NCBI GenBank assembly: GCA_050084985.1
Contig: JBITNC010000001.1
Coordinates: 216,070,001 to 216,134,000, forward strand
From: Nageia nagi
Taxonomy: Eukaryota > Pinophyta
Direction of reading: 5' to 3'
Length of the DNA: 64,000 nt
This document shows positions 13,267 to 24,685 of the stretch, piece after piece; position 1 is the stretch's first letter, and each line of letters begins with the position of its first letter. Position numbers and translations under genes: made by a program. A model generated the notes under the pieces. The model ran no database searches and was not told where the DNA came from. It saw nothing but the letters and a program-made list of their open reading frames with translations.

Positions 13267-13440
13267 ATCTCCCCCTTTGGAATTGTTGGCAACACCACTT
13301 GATCAGACACCAACATCGGGACTTTTCTCTCCCCCTTTATCAACAATAACAAAGGGCATTTCCAGACTCCCCTTGAGTCCATACATGACATTCTCAGAAG
13401 CAATATAGGAAGAAAAAAAATAAACACTCCCCCTGAGAAT
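13267..13440 (-). promoter_or_regulatory. Cluster of polypurine tracts before the 3' LTR of element D
   Basis: On the minus strand, AAAGGGGGAGA-type tracts occur next to the LTR (13267-13280), again at about 13327-13342, and shorter AGGGGGAGT-like tracts at about 13370-13380 and 13426-13436. The one abutting the LTR would prime plus-strand DNA synthesis. Repeated polypurine tracts upstream of the 3' LTR are a published hallmark of Sireviruses. Confidence 0.7.
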
Positions 13441-13457
13441 GTGACATCCAGAACTAG

Positions 13458-14951
13458 CTAATGCTGGGGAAGGACAACAACTCCTAGCTTATTTCGAAGA
13501 TGTTCGAAGATGTCTTTGGGCAAAGGCTTTGTAAAGATGTCTGCTACTTGCTCTGTGGTTGGAACAAAATCCAACTGTACTTCTCCTTGCACCACTCTTT
13601 CTTTTAGAAAGTGATATCTGATTGCAATATGCTTTGTTCGTGAGTGCATAATAGGATTTTTTGATATATTGATTGCACTTGTGTTATCACAAAGAACTAA
13701 TATGGGCTCATTAATCTGTATACCAAAATCTTTTAACATCTAATTCATCCATAGAATCTATGTGCAGCAAGAAGTTGCTGCTATATACTCTGCTTCTACT
13801 GTAGATAGGGATACTGAGTATTACTTTTTACTGTGCTAGCCAACAAGATTGTTACCCAAATAAAATGCTCCTCCACTGGTGCTCTTCCTATCATTCATGC
13901 ATCCTACCCAGTCTGCATCTGAAAAGGCAACAAGTGTAAAGTCCTTTCCTCTAGGATACCATAAACCATATTCTACTATACCTTTGAGATATCTAAATAT
14001 TCTCTTTACTGCAGTAACATGTGTTTCTTTGGGATTTGCTTGAAATTGAGCAACCATACATACTGCTTGAAGAATATCCAGTCTAGTAGCTATCAAATAT
14101 AATAAACTTCCAATCATTGACCTGTATTATGTTTGATCTACTGTTGGTGCTTTATCATCCTTGCTTAATTTGCAGCCTATCGTCATAGGGGTGCTCACAG
14201 GTTTACAGTCTTCCATGGTAAACTTCTTCAACATCTCCTTAACATACTTGGTTTGAGAAATGAACATGCCATTCTTCAACTGATTGATTTGTAAGCTGAG
14301 AAAAAATGCATGCTCACCTATCATAGACATCTCAAATTCTATTTGCATGTTGTCAGCAAGATTTTTACATAGCTCATTCTTGCTTCCTCCAAAGATTATA
14401 TCATCTACATAGACAACAATAATTAGCTGATTTTCCTTTTCTGATTTAATGTATAAATTGCTATCCACCATTCCTTTTCTAAAGACTTGCTGCTAAAGAT
14501 ATGTATCAAGTCTGGAGTACCATGCTCGAGGTGCCTGTTTTAAACCATATAGAGCCTTCTTTAGTTTGCATACTAGATTAGGATTCTCTCTGAATTGGAA
14601 ACCATCTGGCTATTCAATATAGACTTCTTCCTCAATTTTTCCATTTAGAAAGGCTGATTTTACATCCATTTGATAAACTTTAAAGTCTTTATACATTACA
14701 AAAGCTAAAAACATGCAAATAGCTTCTAATCTGGCCACAGGTGCAAAAGTTTCTTCAAAATCAATTCCTTCAACTTGAGCATATCCCTTGCAAATAAGTC
14801 TAGCTTTATTTCGAACCACTATCCCATCTTCATTCAACTTATTACAAAAAATCCACTTTGTGCCAATCACATTTTTGTTGGCTGGTCTAGGAATGAGTTC
14901 CCATGTTTCATTCTTTTCAATTTGAGTGAGTTCTTCCTCCATTGCTTTCAT
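13458..14951 (-). pseudogene. Element D reverse transcriptase and RNase H (copia)
   Basis: Minus strand. The RT N-terminal part (14610-14951) has [36 protein letters not shown] and [10 protein letters not shown], all copia RT landmarks. The palm continues past a TAG at 14610 to the active-site YVDDIIFGG near 14400 (14127-14471). Next comes the YRSMIGSLLYL and SDADWVG region (13836-14117), then RNase H/C-terminal motifs LCDNTSAI, RTKHIAIRYHF and ADIFTKPLP (13458-13739). Stops between pieces are mostly TAG, for example where a Q is conserved before PDGF. Terminates at about 13461, just before the polypurine cluster. Confidence 0.93.
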
Positions 14952-16776
14952 CTAGCTTTCATCTTGGCTAGCTTCTGAGACATTTTTAGGCTCTATATTG
15001 GATAGGAGAGAATAGGTGTGTGAAACCCCTCTACGAGTTTGGTTGCCTGTATGAAACTCACCGATGATTTGCTCTTGTGGATGATCCTTGTGCCATCTAT
15101 TTGGTGGAGTTTTTGAATTTTCATCTTCTTTCGACTCATTTTCTGAAACACTATTTGGGTTACTTGGTGAATTTGAATCTTTTGGTTTCTTTACTTGTGA
15201 TTGCTGTATAGGAGGCTTAGATTTGTTTTTATTCTTTTTGTCTTCTTCAATTGAATCTTGATAGGCAGGAAGATCATCATCATCATTTCTCTTGGGAAGA
15301 TCTCTTTGCTCATCAACGTGAACATCAGCACTATCAACGATTGTTTTTGTCCTTTTATTGTAACATCTGTATGCTTTGCTCTTCAAAGAGTAACCAAGAA
15401 AGATACCTTCATCAGATCTATCCTCAAACTTTCCTAAATTTTCTTCTATTCTCTTGATATAGCATTTACTGCCAAAGATCCTGAAGTGCCTCACTGTAGC
15501 TCTTCTTCCAAACCATAATTCATATGGTGTTCTATCCTCATGTGGTCGCATCATACATCTATTTTGAATATGCACTGCAGTATGCATTGCTTCTTTCTAG
15601 AACCTATCAGCAACCTTGCTTTCTATCAGCATGATTTGAGCCATTTCTTGTACTGCTCTATTTTTTCTTTCAACTACTCCATTTTGTTGTGGAGTTCTAG
15701 CTACAGAGAATTGTCTTTTAATTTTGTGTTGTATGCAAAACTCAGTAAACTCATCAGAAGTGAACTCACCTCCTCTGTCTGAGCAAAGACATTTAATTCT
15801 CCTCTCTATCTAATTTTCTACTTGATTTTTAAATGCTTTGAACATTTCAAAAGCTTCAGATTTATATTTCAAAAATTTTGCCCAAGTCATTCTTGAATAA
15901 TCATCTATGAACATAATAAAATACTTATCTCCATTGACACTTTGTGTTCTCATTAGTCCGCATAGGTCAGTGTGTATGATTTCCAATGGTCTGCTTGTGT
16001 GATATTCTTTCACTTTGAACTTTGCCCGAGTTTGCTTTCCCCTTTGGCATGAATCACAAATATCATTTGCTAGTGTGCTGATACTAGGCATATCTCTTAC
16101 TACTCTTTTTGAGCAAATGTTCATCAAGTTTTTAAAATAGATGTGTCCCAATCTCTTATGCCATAGCCAATCATCACTCTCCTTGCCTAGAAGACATGAT
16201 CCCTCTAAAATATCTGATAAGGTGTATAAATTACCACAGGTTCTTGTACCAACTGCTACAAGTCTACCACTATTTGCCCTTTAGATCTCACAGCCATGCT
16301 TTTTGAAAATTATATCATGTCCTTTGTCACATATTTGACTGACGCTCAAGAAATTATGCTTCAGTCCCACAATAAATAATACCTCTTCGAATCTGATGTT
16401 GCCATCATTTATTTTGACTGTCCCTTTGCTGATAATCTATGCACCATCATTGTTTCCAAATCTTACTGACCCACCTTCATATTCCTGTAGTTTTTGAAAT
16501 TTCTTCTTGTCACCTGTCATGTGACTTGAGCATCCACTATCTAATATCCATGGTGATGGTTTGTCTTGAGCTTTTAGTGCTATTTGAATGATTAAAGACT
16601 CTTTATCCTCTCTGAGTTTCTCCTTTTCTTTTCAGACTTGTTTTACTTTTATTTCAGCTTCTTGTTTTTTATTATATTTTTCTTCTTCCTGTGGATGACT
16701 ACTCTGAAACTGTTTATTCTATCTTATGGAAGGAAATTGTCTCGGTGGAAAGAACCTCATGCCATGATTATTTCTA
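14952..16776 (-). pseudogene. Element D protease, GAG-pre-integrase and integrase (copia)
   Basis: Minus strand. The aspartic protease motif ILDSGCSSHMTG lies at about 16511-16553. The GAG-pre-integrase region (WLWHKRLGHI, near 16150-16200) is followed by CDSCQRGKQ, the second metal-ligand pair of the HHCC zinc finger. The catalytic core has HTDLCG and FIDDYSRMTW (15810-16151). The C-terminal part (14952-15587) has RTPYELWFG, FGSKCYIKR and GYSLKSKAYR, then a charged linker leading to RT. Stops and at least one frame change separate the pieces. Confidence 0.92.
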
Positions 16777-18583
16777 CAGAGTCTGGTAATGTGTCCATAC
16801 TCATGATAGTTGTAACACTCAACTGGATACTCCATTAGTGGGCTGAATGCATTCCTAGTAACAAAGGTTCTTGGAGTGATATTATACTTACATTCAAAAA
16901 TTTTGTGTCCATACGCATTGCATTTGAAATAGTATCCATTGAAGGGATGGATGTAGCTATTATATTGCTAAGTGCTTCTTGGTCCTACATAGGGTCTTCT
17001 TCTGGAATGCACTTGAGTGAAGCAATCATCCTCCAGTCCTGAGCTATCTTTCTTCTTTTTAGTTTCTTTTATGTTTTCCCTTTTTATGTCATTGGAAGAT
17101 TGTCCTTGTTCATATCCCAGACCAGATTTATCAGAAAACATTCTTTGACTGTTAATGATTTCACTAAGTTTAGTCGACCTTCCTTCTAGATATTCAAAAG
17201 AGCTGATTTTCTTGGTGACTTCCTCTAGTTGCATATGTAGCCCAGTTATTTCTTCTTCAAGCTTACTATAATTTGTAACTTTCATAAGAAGCTGTTCCTC
17301 CAAACTCTCATTTATCCTCTTAGATTCTTCCACTTCTATTTTTAAGTTTTCTATAATATTACTTGCATCATCAAACCTTTTTGAGAGTTTCTTATTTTTC
17401 TTTATTTCTTTATTCAGTTCATTCAATGCTGTTATTAGTTCTTCTTCAAGATCAATCTCAATCTCATAGTCATTTTCTTCATCTGTCTCTTCCTTTTTAT
17501 GTTCTTGGTCATTTTGATTATCTTCATTCAGTTTCTCTTCAAATGCCATAAATAATGCTCCATTGTATTCTTTTTCTGATTCATTACTGGAATCATCATC
17601 AGTGGAGCCTTCATTTCTAGATATGAAGCTCTGTCTATTTGACCTTCTATTTCGAGCATGAGATTTCATTTTGTGGTTCTTCTCAAAATATGATTCTTGA
17701 TCATCTTTATCATTACTAGAATCATCATCAGTGGAGCCTTCATTTCTAGATATGAAGCTCTGTCTATTTGACCTTCTATTTCGAGCATGAGATTTCATTT
17801 TGTGGTTCTTCTCAAAATATGATTCTTGATCATCTTTATCAATTTTTCTATATGGACATTTTGAAATGAAATGACCAATACCACCATAGTTAAAACATTT
17901 AAATGGTAGCTTGCCTTTATATTTACCTTTTCCCCTTTTTAGCTTTCTAACAAAATTTACTTCTGCTTCATTAGATTGTTCCTCATCGTCAGAATCTATT
18001 TTGGCTTTGGTATTATTATTGGCTTTAAATGCTGCTTCATTTTCTAAATGTTTTGCTTTTATGATCCTCATTTCATAAGCAGTCAGCGATCCATGCATTT
18101 CATCCATGCTGAAAGTTTTCAAATTTTTGCTTCTTCAATAGCAGACACCTTTGAATCAAAGCAAGATGTGAGAGATCGTAGTACCTTTTTCACGATGACA
18201 TGATATTCAATTTCTTCTCCAAGACCTCTAATTGCATTAGTAATTTCATTTACTCTCAACATGTATGCTTCGATGGTTTCATCTTCATTCATCTTTAGAA
18301 CTTTGAATTGAGCTCTATGAGTTTGGAGTTTTGCTTCCTTGACTTTATCATCTCCTTCATGAATGCTCTTCAACTTATTCCATATTTCTTTTACAGATTT
18401 GCATGCCATAACTTTCACCAGTTCACTATCCATAAGACCACACATTAGGGCATTTCTTGCTTTTGCATCACATTCAAATGCCTTTCTTTCTACTTCATCT
18501 GATGGACCTGTAGGGGTAGGAGTGTAACCCCTTTTAACAGCATCCCAAGTACCAAAACCCAATGCACTCAGATAAGTCTTCAT
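16777..18583 (-). pseudogene. Element D gag: UBN2-type capsid, coiled coil and zinc knuckles
   Basis: Minus strand, starting at ATG 18581-18583. The first 154 codons match the UBN2 gag family (motifs WDAVKRGYTP, MCGLMDSELVKVMACKS, AYMLRVNEI). A one-base loss in an A-run near 18120 shifts the frame into 16968-18122. That segment carries a CCHC-like knuckle (about 17855-17900), a tandem 43-codon duplication (129-bp period, 17582-17840) and a long coiled coil (17050-17500). Two further knuckles lie at about 16891-16934 and 16777-16817. Each of the three knuckles has one Cys replaced by Tyr. The long coiled-coil gag fits the SIRE lineage. Confidence 0.9.
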
Positions 18584-18710
18584 TCAAATTTTCTAGAAAG
18601 CATAATTGGTTCCATCAAAGAGAGGTGCCTTGTTAGATGAGAAACCTTCTCTGCTTGCCATAATGCCACTACCAGGATCTCCTTAGCTATTATAGCCTAA
18701 GTAGGAACGT

Positions 18711-18723
18711 GGCTCTGATACTA
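18711..18723 (-). promoter_or_regulatory. Primer-binding site of element D
   Basis: On the minus strand TAGTATCAGAGCC, one base different from the TGGTATCAGAGC complement of initiator methionine tRNA, two bases from the LTR edge at 18726. This is the usual copia primer site. Confidence 0.85.
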
Positions 18724-18725
18724 AT

Positions 18726-18757
18726 TGTTGGACTTTGAGTGACACTGAGAGGCGGGG
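18726..18757 (-). repeat. 5' LTR of element D, internal-side fragment (32 bp)
   Basis: TGTTGGACTTTGAGTGACAC and onward matches 11578-11609, then stops at the insertion point of element C. The remainder resumes at 25562. The last five bases, CGGGG, are the left target duplication of C. Confidence 0.93.
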
Positions 18758-19633
18758 TGTTAACATATAAAAATGATTTTATGTTTTTAAATCAATAAAT
18801 TAATGAAATATGCTTGGCCTAACTATATGTCTTGAATGGGTTAAAGTGATAATATCAATGTTTGGCTTGAATATGAATATTGTATGGGTTATCTTGAATA
18901 TTGCATGGGTTATCTTGAATATTGCATGGGTTATCTCGAGTATTGCATGAATTATCTTGTTTATTGATGTGTTTATCTTAAATTTTGTGAATTAACCTTA
19001 TTTATGTGGATGCACGCTGACCTATGGGCGGTATTATCTATTATCTATATAAATAAGGGATCTAATAGTAAGTCCACAACAACAAGGATACACATGATCC
19101 CGCATATGGTCTTGTAAGTGGCTACCCCTTAAGGTATCTCTTGGTACCACCTACAAGGCTGTGGTTTGTGTGCTTCCTTACGTGAGCTCTCCTGACATCT
19201 ACGATCAATTTTGATATTATACTACAATCTGAGATATCTATACTGAAGATCTGGACCTAATTGAGAGGTCAAAGCTATCAAACTAAGGCCGCCGGTGCTC
19301 CTTTGTGAATGGAAGAACACCGTTGGTGCTCTAATACTACTAAAACGGACTGCCTGCAGTCCTCTTTTCGCATCCTTGCAGGTCACAATGCTATTGGAAA
19401 GGTAGCTCATCATCAATACATCACCAATATCTACATCTTTTGTTGTCAGGTACGTTCCGTGAGGTAAGTACATGAATCACAGTGTTAGTTGGTACAAGTA
19501 CACTACTGAATTGGTTATGTTGTTTATTGATATCTAGAATAAATCGCTATTCGTAGCTTAAATATAGATAATATTGAGTTTGTAGATATTTCTCTATTTA
19601 TTTATTTACATGCTTAATTTTTATTTGTAAACA
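18758..19633 (+). repeat. 5' LTR of element C
   Basis: 876 bp, TGTTAACATA...TGTAAACA, same length as the 3' copy at 24686-25561 with a few dozen mostly transition differences by eye. A TATA-like box TATATAAATA is at 19046-19055, likely the promoter. The open minus-strand frame at 19222-19473 lies wholly in the LTR and is not treated as a gene. Confidence 0.95.
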
Positions 19634-19635
19634 TT

Positions 19636-19653
19636 TGGTGAACCCGACGTGAA
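19636..19653 (+). promoter_or_regulatory. Primer-binding site of element C
   Basis: TGGTGAACCCGACGTGAA, two bases after the LTR. It starts with the required TGG but is not the initiator-Met type. I cannot assign the tRNA from memory. Confidence 0.7.
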
Positions 19654-19724
19654 ATACACATTATTACACTAAAACCCTAAAGGTTTTAGTTAAGATTAAC
19701 ATCTATTTTGTGAGTGTCTTAGTT

Positions 19725-20712
19725 ATGGAACAACTTAAGTTATTTTTGCGAAGTCTTTCAAGGAGGGATTTGGGTGAATTATTGGTAGAAATCAGACATG
19801 ATGATCCGGAGGGATCCGGAGGAATGCAACATAGTGCTGAGGGTGACAATAGTAATGTTCAGGCTACAATGGAAGGCATGTAGAGGTAGATAGATAGATT
19901 GGCAAGGAGATCAGCTCCGCCTAACGATTCTTTCGAATTCAGTAGTCCTTTATGTGATGACATTTGTAGGCATATGCCACCATCCGATTACAAAGAACCA
20001 AAATTTAGTAAGTATAATGGTGAAGGAGATCCAAGAAGACATATACAAGGTTTCAAGGGTGAGTGTGAACTCAAAATTGGTACAGACCAAAGATTGCAGG
20101 CTAAATTCTTCCCCCAGAGCTTGGAAAGAGATGCATGAGAATGGTTTTATGGTTTACCTAAAGGGTCCATCACATCATTTGAGGAATTCAGTGATTTGTT
20201 TCTGGAGCAATATAAGCATAACATCAAGAAGGAGGTTATGCTATCAGATTTATGTGCTATTAAACAAGATCATGATGAGCAACTGGATAAATTTGTTGTA
20301 AGGTTTAAGAAGACATGGTAGCAAGTAAAGACCAGGTTGATAGAAAAAGAGGTAAATAACATTTTTAAAGAAGCTATTATACTGCCCTTACAATCATATG
20401 TTATTAATTATACACATCTCACATTTTTCGATATGACGTATAAACTGTTAAAGAAAGAAAAAGTCCTTGTGAAGCTAGGGCTTGTAAAGTATAGCAATGG
20501 TGATAAGGCTAAAGTAGAAGATAAGAGATTGCAATTGTCAAAGAAGGAGAAAACTATTCATGTGGTTGAGAAGACAAATGTGATGAAAGAGAGGAAATTT
20601 GTGAAATTTCCCATACCTCCGAGGTATATCTTAAAAGATCTTATGGCAAAAGGATTATTACAACCTTTACCAAAGCAGGAAGAAGATCCTATAGCAGAAA
20701 GACCTCCTTGGT
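19725..20712 (+). pseudogene. Element C gag
   Basis: Starts at ATG 19725 in the first frame after the primer-binding site. It encodes a retrotransposon gag domain: PKFSKYNGEGDPRRHIQGF, then an AKFFPQSLERDA/EWFYGLP region typical of gypsy capsids (about 20000-20170), interrupted by stops near 19887, at 20136-20138 and at about 20319. A lysine-rich C-terminal part follows (20337-20717). The zinc-knuckle segment continues in the +1-shifted frame from 20713, so either a genuine frameshift or a small indel separates gag from pro. Confidence 0.85.
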
Positions 20713-22848
20713 TATAAGGAAGATAGATATTGTGAATATCATCAGGCTAAAGGCCATGCTACTAATGGGTGTGGAAGCCTTAGGGATAGAATACAGAAGC
20801 TCATAGAAAATGGATTCTATGTGTGTCCGGCAAAGGTCAAAGATATAGAGAAAGAGCAACATGTCAATGTGATCTTCCAAGATGATGTTTATGCGGGACT
20901 CACAAGAGGGAGAGCTAGGGAAATGGTTGATCTAGTTACCTATGGGAGGGAGTTACCAAAAGATCCTAGAAGTTTTGATTTGATTGAGCAATTAAAGAGC
21001 ACACAAGCTAAGGTTAGTCTTTTTGAGTTACTTCAAATTTCAACACCTCATAGGGAGATGATGAATCAGGTTTTTAGGAATAGTCAGATAGATCAAAATA
21101 TTTCTATTGCTACTTTTGTAGAAAAAGCTAAGATTTGGAGTAAAGGGGAAGTTATTGCATTTAACCCTAGGGAAAAGCCTAGTAAGGACATCACTAAGCT
21201 TCATTCACCTTTGTTCATAGAGGTGAATGTTTTTGGAATAACAGTTAAGAGGTCATTGATAGATAGTGGGGCAGCCCTGAATATTGCTACCACTCACTTG
21301 TTGGAGCAATTCGATCCAGATGTGCTACCTCCAAGGGAAGAAACTACCATGAGAGTTAAAGGATTTGATGGTATACCTAGAAAATGTGCAGGAACTATCA
21401 CACTACCGATTAAGGTTGGTAATAAAATGATTGATACTCTATTTTATATCATGGAAGGAAAGCCTTCATTCAACTTTATTCTTGGAAGACCTTGGATAGA
21501 TGATATGGATGGAGTGGCATCAACATTACATAGGTGTTTTAAATTCTATTTTGAGGGGAATGTTTATAAGGTTGAGGCAGATGAGCAGATGGCCAAGCAA
21601 TGTAACCTTGTCCTCCCAGAGAGACTTGTTCCATGTGATGTGAAAGATGATACCCTTCAAGCTAGGAATGATCAAATTTACAGAAAAGCATTACAAAAAA
21701 TTAAAGTGATGGATATCAGGATTGGTTCATACATTATCACAAATGATAATGAAATCATCTTGGATGGAAACTTCACCGAGCAACAACAAGGTAAAGAAGA
21801 AGAATGCCTGCATCCTTCTCTTATGATAGAGGACCACCAGCAGTCCTTTTCTAAGGAAGAAATGAAGAAAAATCAATCGAATATAATTCCGTATCAGGGT
21901 GGTGATCACGATTGGCAGGACGAAATCCTAGAAATGGTGCAGATCGACGAATGGGTAAGTAGTTGTTATGTTATTGATTGTGAGATTGATGAGAAAGATG
22001 CTATACACACTATAGATCTATTTCAAAATGATGATGCCTTTTTAGAAACATTAGGTGCTAGAATAGAATATCCAATAAAGCATGAAAAGAGAGTTCAAAT
22101 GCATTGGCTAGATATACATGCTTGTTTCAAGGAATCCAAAGATGATAAGATTGAAGGATTGGGAGAGTTACCATTTCCTTTACCATCAGAAGTTGAGGTT
22201 ACCTGGTTGAATGAAGAAATTGAAGAAGTTAATATCGGCTCTCAAGAAACACCATGAATACTAAAAATAGATATGCCAGGGTTAGATGAGAACTTTGTGG
22301 TGGTCGAAAAAGGGGCAATTCCAGTAGAACAAAAGCCACAAAAGATGCCTTTTAAGTTTTCATTGCTCGTGAATAAGGAAATAGAGAAATTGCTAGAAGT
22401 TGGATTCATAAGATCCAAAGACTACTCAGAATGGATGGCTAATGTAGTTTCGATTAAGAAGCTTACAGGATATGAGATGTTATCATTTATGGATGACTTT
22501 TTGGGATATAATCGGATTAAAATCAAAGAAAGTGATCAACATAAAATAACTTTTAGAACACCTTGGGGCAACTTTTGCTACAAGGTAAAGCCATTTAAGA
22601 GAAGAACACTATCATATGGCAAGAGGGTGGTCTCTAAGGATTTTGAGGTTGGAGATATGGTCTTGCAGGAGAATATTTCCAATACTACAGCCAGAGATGA
22701 GCTTAAAGGAAAGTTTGAGCCCAATTGGGTCGGACCATACCTTATTACAGAAGTATTTGGTAGGGGTGCCTACAGGTTGTCTACATTGGATGGGGAGATT
22801 CTCAAGAATCCCATTAATGCTAGACATTTGAAGAAGTATTACATTTAG
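20713..22848 (+). pseudogene. Element C protease and internally deleted pol
   Basis: A single frame with a TGA at 22255. It begins with a CEYHQAKGHATNGC knuckle (C-x2-H-x4-H-x4-C type seen in Tat-lineage gypsy elements) at about 20731. Aspartic protease motif LIDSGAALNIA is near 21258-21290 and ILGRPWI near 21480. After 22273 the RT N-terminus (KLLEVGFIRS, WMANVVSIKK) jumps directly to LSFMDDFLGYN and FRTPWGNFCYKVKPF, then to KDFEVGDMVLQ, the C-terminal part of integrase. Thus RT fingers, the YxDD palm, RNase H and integrase core are absent. The joins keep the frame open for 191 codons. Confidence 0.9.
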
Positions 22849-22851
22849 GTA

Positions 22852-23104
22852 GCCTACGGGTCAATATGGGTGTTTGGGTGGTATCAAAGTGTACTAAAGG
22901 AATGATCATGCGAGCAGACATGATAAAAGCAAATTAGAGAGTCAGTTTGAGTTCAGAAGAGGAGCACCCATGCTCCATATCTGTTAAGAAAGGACCGCCT
23001 GCATTCGTTTATCTAGAAAATTAGTTTATTGAGTATCATGAGTGCATCATAGATGTTTGATCAATGATATATCTAGAGAATATTGCTTTGAGTTTTCATG
23101 TTTG
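22852..23104. other. Element C 3' untranslated region, unique part
   Basis: Non-coding sequence between the end of the truncated pol and the tandem arrays. It holds scattered single copies of the GTCTAGCTCC/TATCATG words of the following array. Confidence 0.6.
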
Positions 23105-23775
23105 TAGACCTGAGTGATCAGACTATCATGATTATGAGAGGAGTCTAGCTCCCATGATCAGAATATTATGCTTGTGAGTGGAGTCTAGCTCCTATAATTT
23201 GCTTATCATGTGCCTATGAGTGGAGTCTAGCTCCTATGATCAGATTATCATGCTTGTGAGTGGAGTTTAGCTCCCATAGTCAGCTTATCATATGCTTGTG
23301 AGTGGAGTCCAACTCCCATAGTCAGCTTATCACATGCTTGTGAGTGGAGTCCAGCTCCCGTAATCAGACTATCATGCTTATGAGTGGAGTTCAGCTCCCA
23401 TAGTCAGCTTATCATGTGCTTATGAGTGGAGTCTAGCTCCCATAGTTAGCTTATCATGTGCTTATGAGTGGAGTCCAGCTCCCATAGTCGCTTATCATGT
23501 GCTTGTGAGTGGAGTTCAGCTCCCATAGTCAGCTTATCATGTGCTTATGAGTGGAGTTCAGCTCCCATAGTCAGCTTATCATGTGCTTATCATGTGCCTG
23601 TGAGTGGAGTTTAGCTCCCATAGTCAGCTTATCATGTGCTTATGAGTGGAGTCCAGCTCCCATAGTCAGCTTATCATGTGCTTGTGAGTGGAGTTCAGCT
23701 CCCATAGTTAGCTTATCATGTGCTTATCATGTGCCTATGCATGGAGTCCAGCTCCCATAGTTAGCTTATCATGCT
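23105..23775. repeat. 42-bp tandem array in element C
   Basis: About 15 units of 42 bp built on GAGTGGAGTCCAGCTCCCAT and AGTCAGCTTATCATGTGCTT, with 38-42 bp variants and extra TATCATGTGC insertions (for example near 23580 and 23720). The same words lead into the next, longer-period array. Open frames across it are repeat artefacts. Confidence 0.93.
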
Positions 23776-23789
23776 TCTTGGTGGAGTGT

Positions 23790-24180
23790 CAGCTTCATCA
23801 GTTTATCATTATTCTACGGAGTTTGGTTCTTATGCAACTGGAGTACACCTCTTGATGCGAGGGCTTAGTTGTGTGGAACTTAGCTCTCATACATCAGCTT
23901 ATCATTATTTTGTAGAGTTCGGTTCTCATGCAACTGGAGTACACCTCTTGGTGCGAAGGCTCAGTTGTGTGGAACTTAGCTCTCATACATCAGGTTATCA
24001 TTGTTCTATAGAGTTCAGTTCTTATGCAACTAGAGTACACCTCTTGATGTGAGGGCTCAGTTGTGTAGAACTTAGCTCTCACATATCAGCTTATCATTAT
24101 TTTGTGGAGTTCAGCTCTCATGCAACTGGAGTACACCTCTTGGTGCGAAGGCTCAGTTGTGTGGAAACTTAGCTCTCTCC
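23790..24180. repeat. 96-bp tandem array in element C
   Basis: About four units; AGCTTATCAT/AGGTTATCAT starts at 23896, 23992 and 24088, spaced exactly 96 bp, with a diverged first unit from about 23795. Each unit contains GCAACTGGAGTACACCTCTT and ends in TTAGCTCTCA. It appears to have grown out of the adjoining 42-bp unit, sharing AGCTTATCAT and GGAGT...AGCTC words. Confidence 0.93.
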
Positions 24181-24184
24181 TATG

Positions 24185-24400
24185 TGTGGTTATGGTTATC
24201 ATGTGTTGTCATGTGTGTTATCATGTCTTGTCTTATGAGTTGGTCATGTGTGTTATCATGTCTTGTGAGTTGATCATGTGTGTTATCATGTGTTGTCATG
24301 TTTTGTCTTGTGATGTGGTCTTGTCAAGTTATCATCCGATCGACATGTGTGGTCAAGTTGTCTATCCTATCATTATCATGTGTGTTGTCAAGTTTGTTGT
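24185..24400. repeat. Irregular TCATGTGTGTTATCATG repeat tract in element C
   Basis: A low-complexity stretch of TCATGTGTGTTATCATGTCTTG-like words with irregular spacing, following the 96-bp array. No coding potential is credited. Confidence 0.75.
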
Positions 24401-24670
24401 CTTGGGTCATCAGCATTACGACAAGATTTTCAGCTTATCAGATTATCAGACATATCAGGCTATCACCTTCTATAGCAAAACGCAAGGGGCAAGCATGCCC
24501 AAGGTAATATCAAAAGGGAGTTTTCTTAACCTATAAGCTTTATCATGATGTTGTTTAAGTTTGGAATGGTTAGTGTTCATCATTGCTTATCAAAAATTGT
24601 TTGTTATGATATTGTGTTTTACTTTGAATGCAAAATCTCAAGTCACCTCATGATTCTTTCAATTTCACAT

Positions 24671-24685
24671 CCAAAGTGGGGCATC
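24671..24685 (+). promoter_or_regulatory. Polypurine tract of element C
   Basis: AAAGTGGGGCATC immediately before the 3' LTR at 24686; it is the expected plus-strand primer position, though not purely purine. Confidence 0.6.

Noticed and set aside
14775-15782. Plus-strand frames of 67-80 codons (14775-14978, 15251-15457, 15540-15782)
   Set aside because: Opposite-strand shadows of the copia integrase and RT genes of element D.
19222-19473. 83-codon minus-strand frame, also seen at 25171-25401
   Set aside because: Located inside both LTRs of element C; shared only because LTRs are copies, and the second copy is shorter by stop changes.
23105-24180. Regular repeats that could suggest a CRISPR array
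   Set aside because: Units are contiguous with no unique spacers, in a plant retrotransposon 3' region; it is a tandem array.
23551-24536. Open frames of 69-144 codons over the tandem arrays of element C
   Set aside because: Period-42 and period-96 repeats are multiples of three, so an open frame propagates by repetition. No start context or domain.
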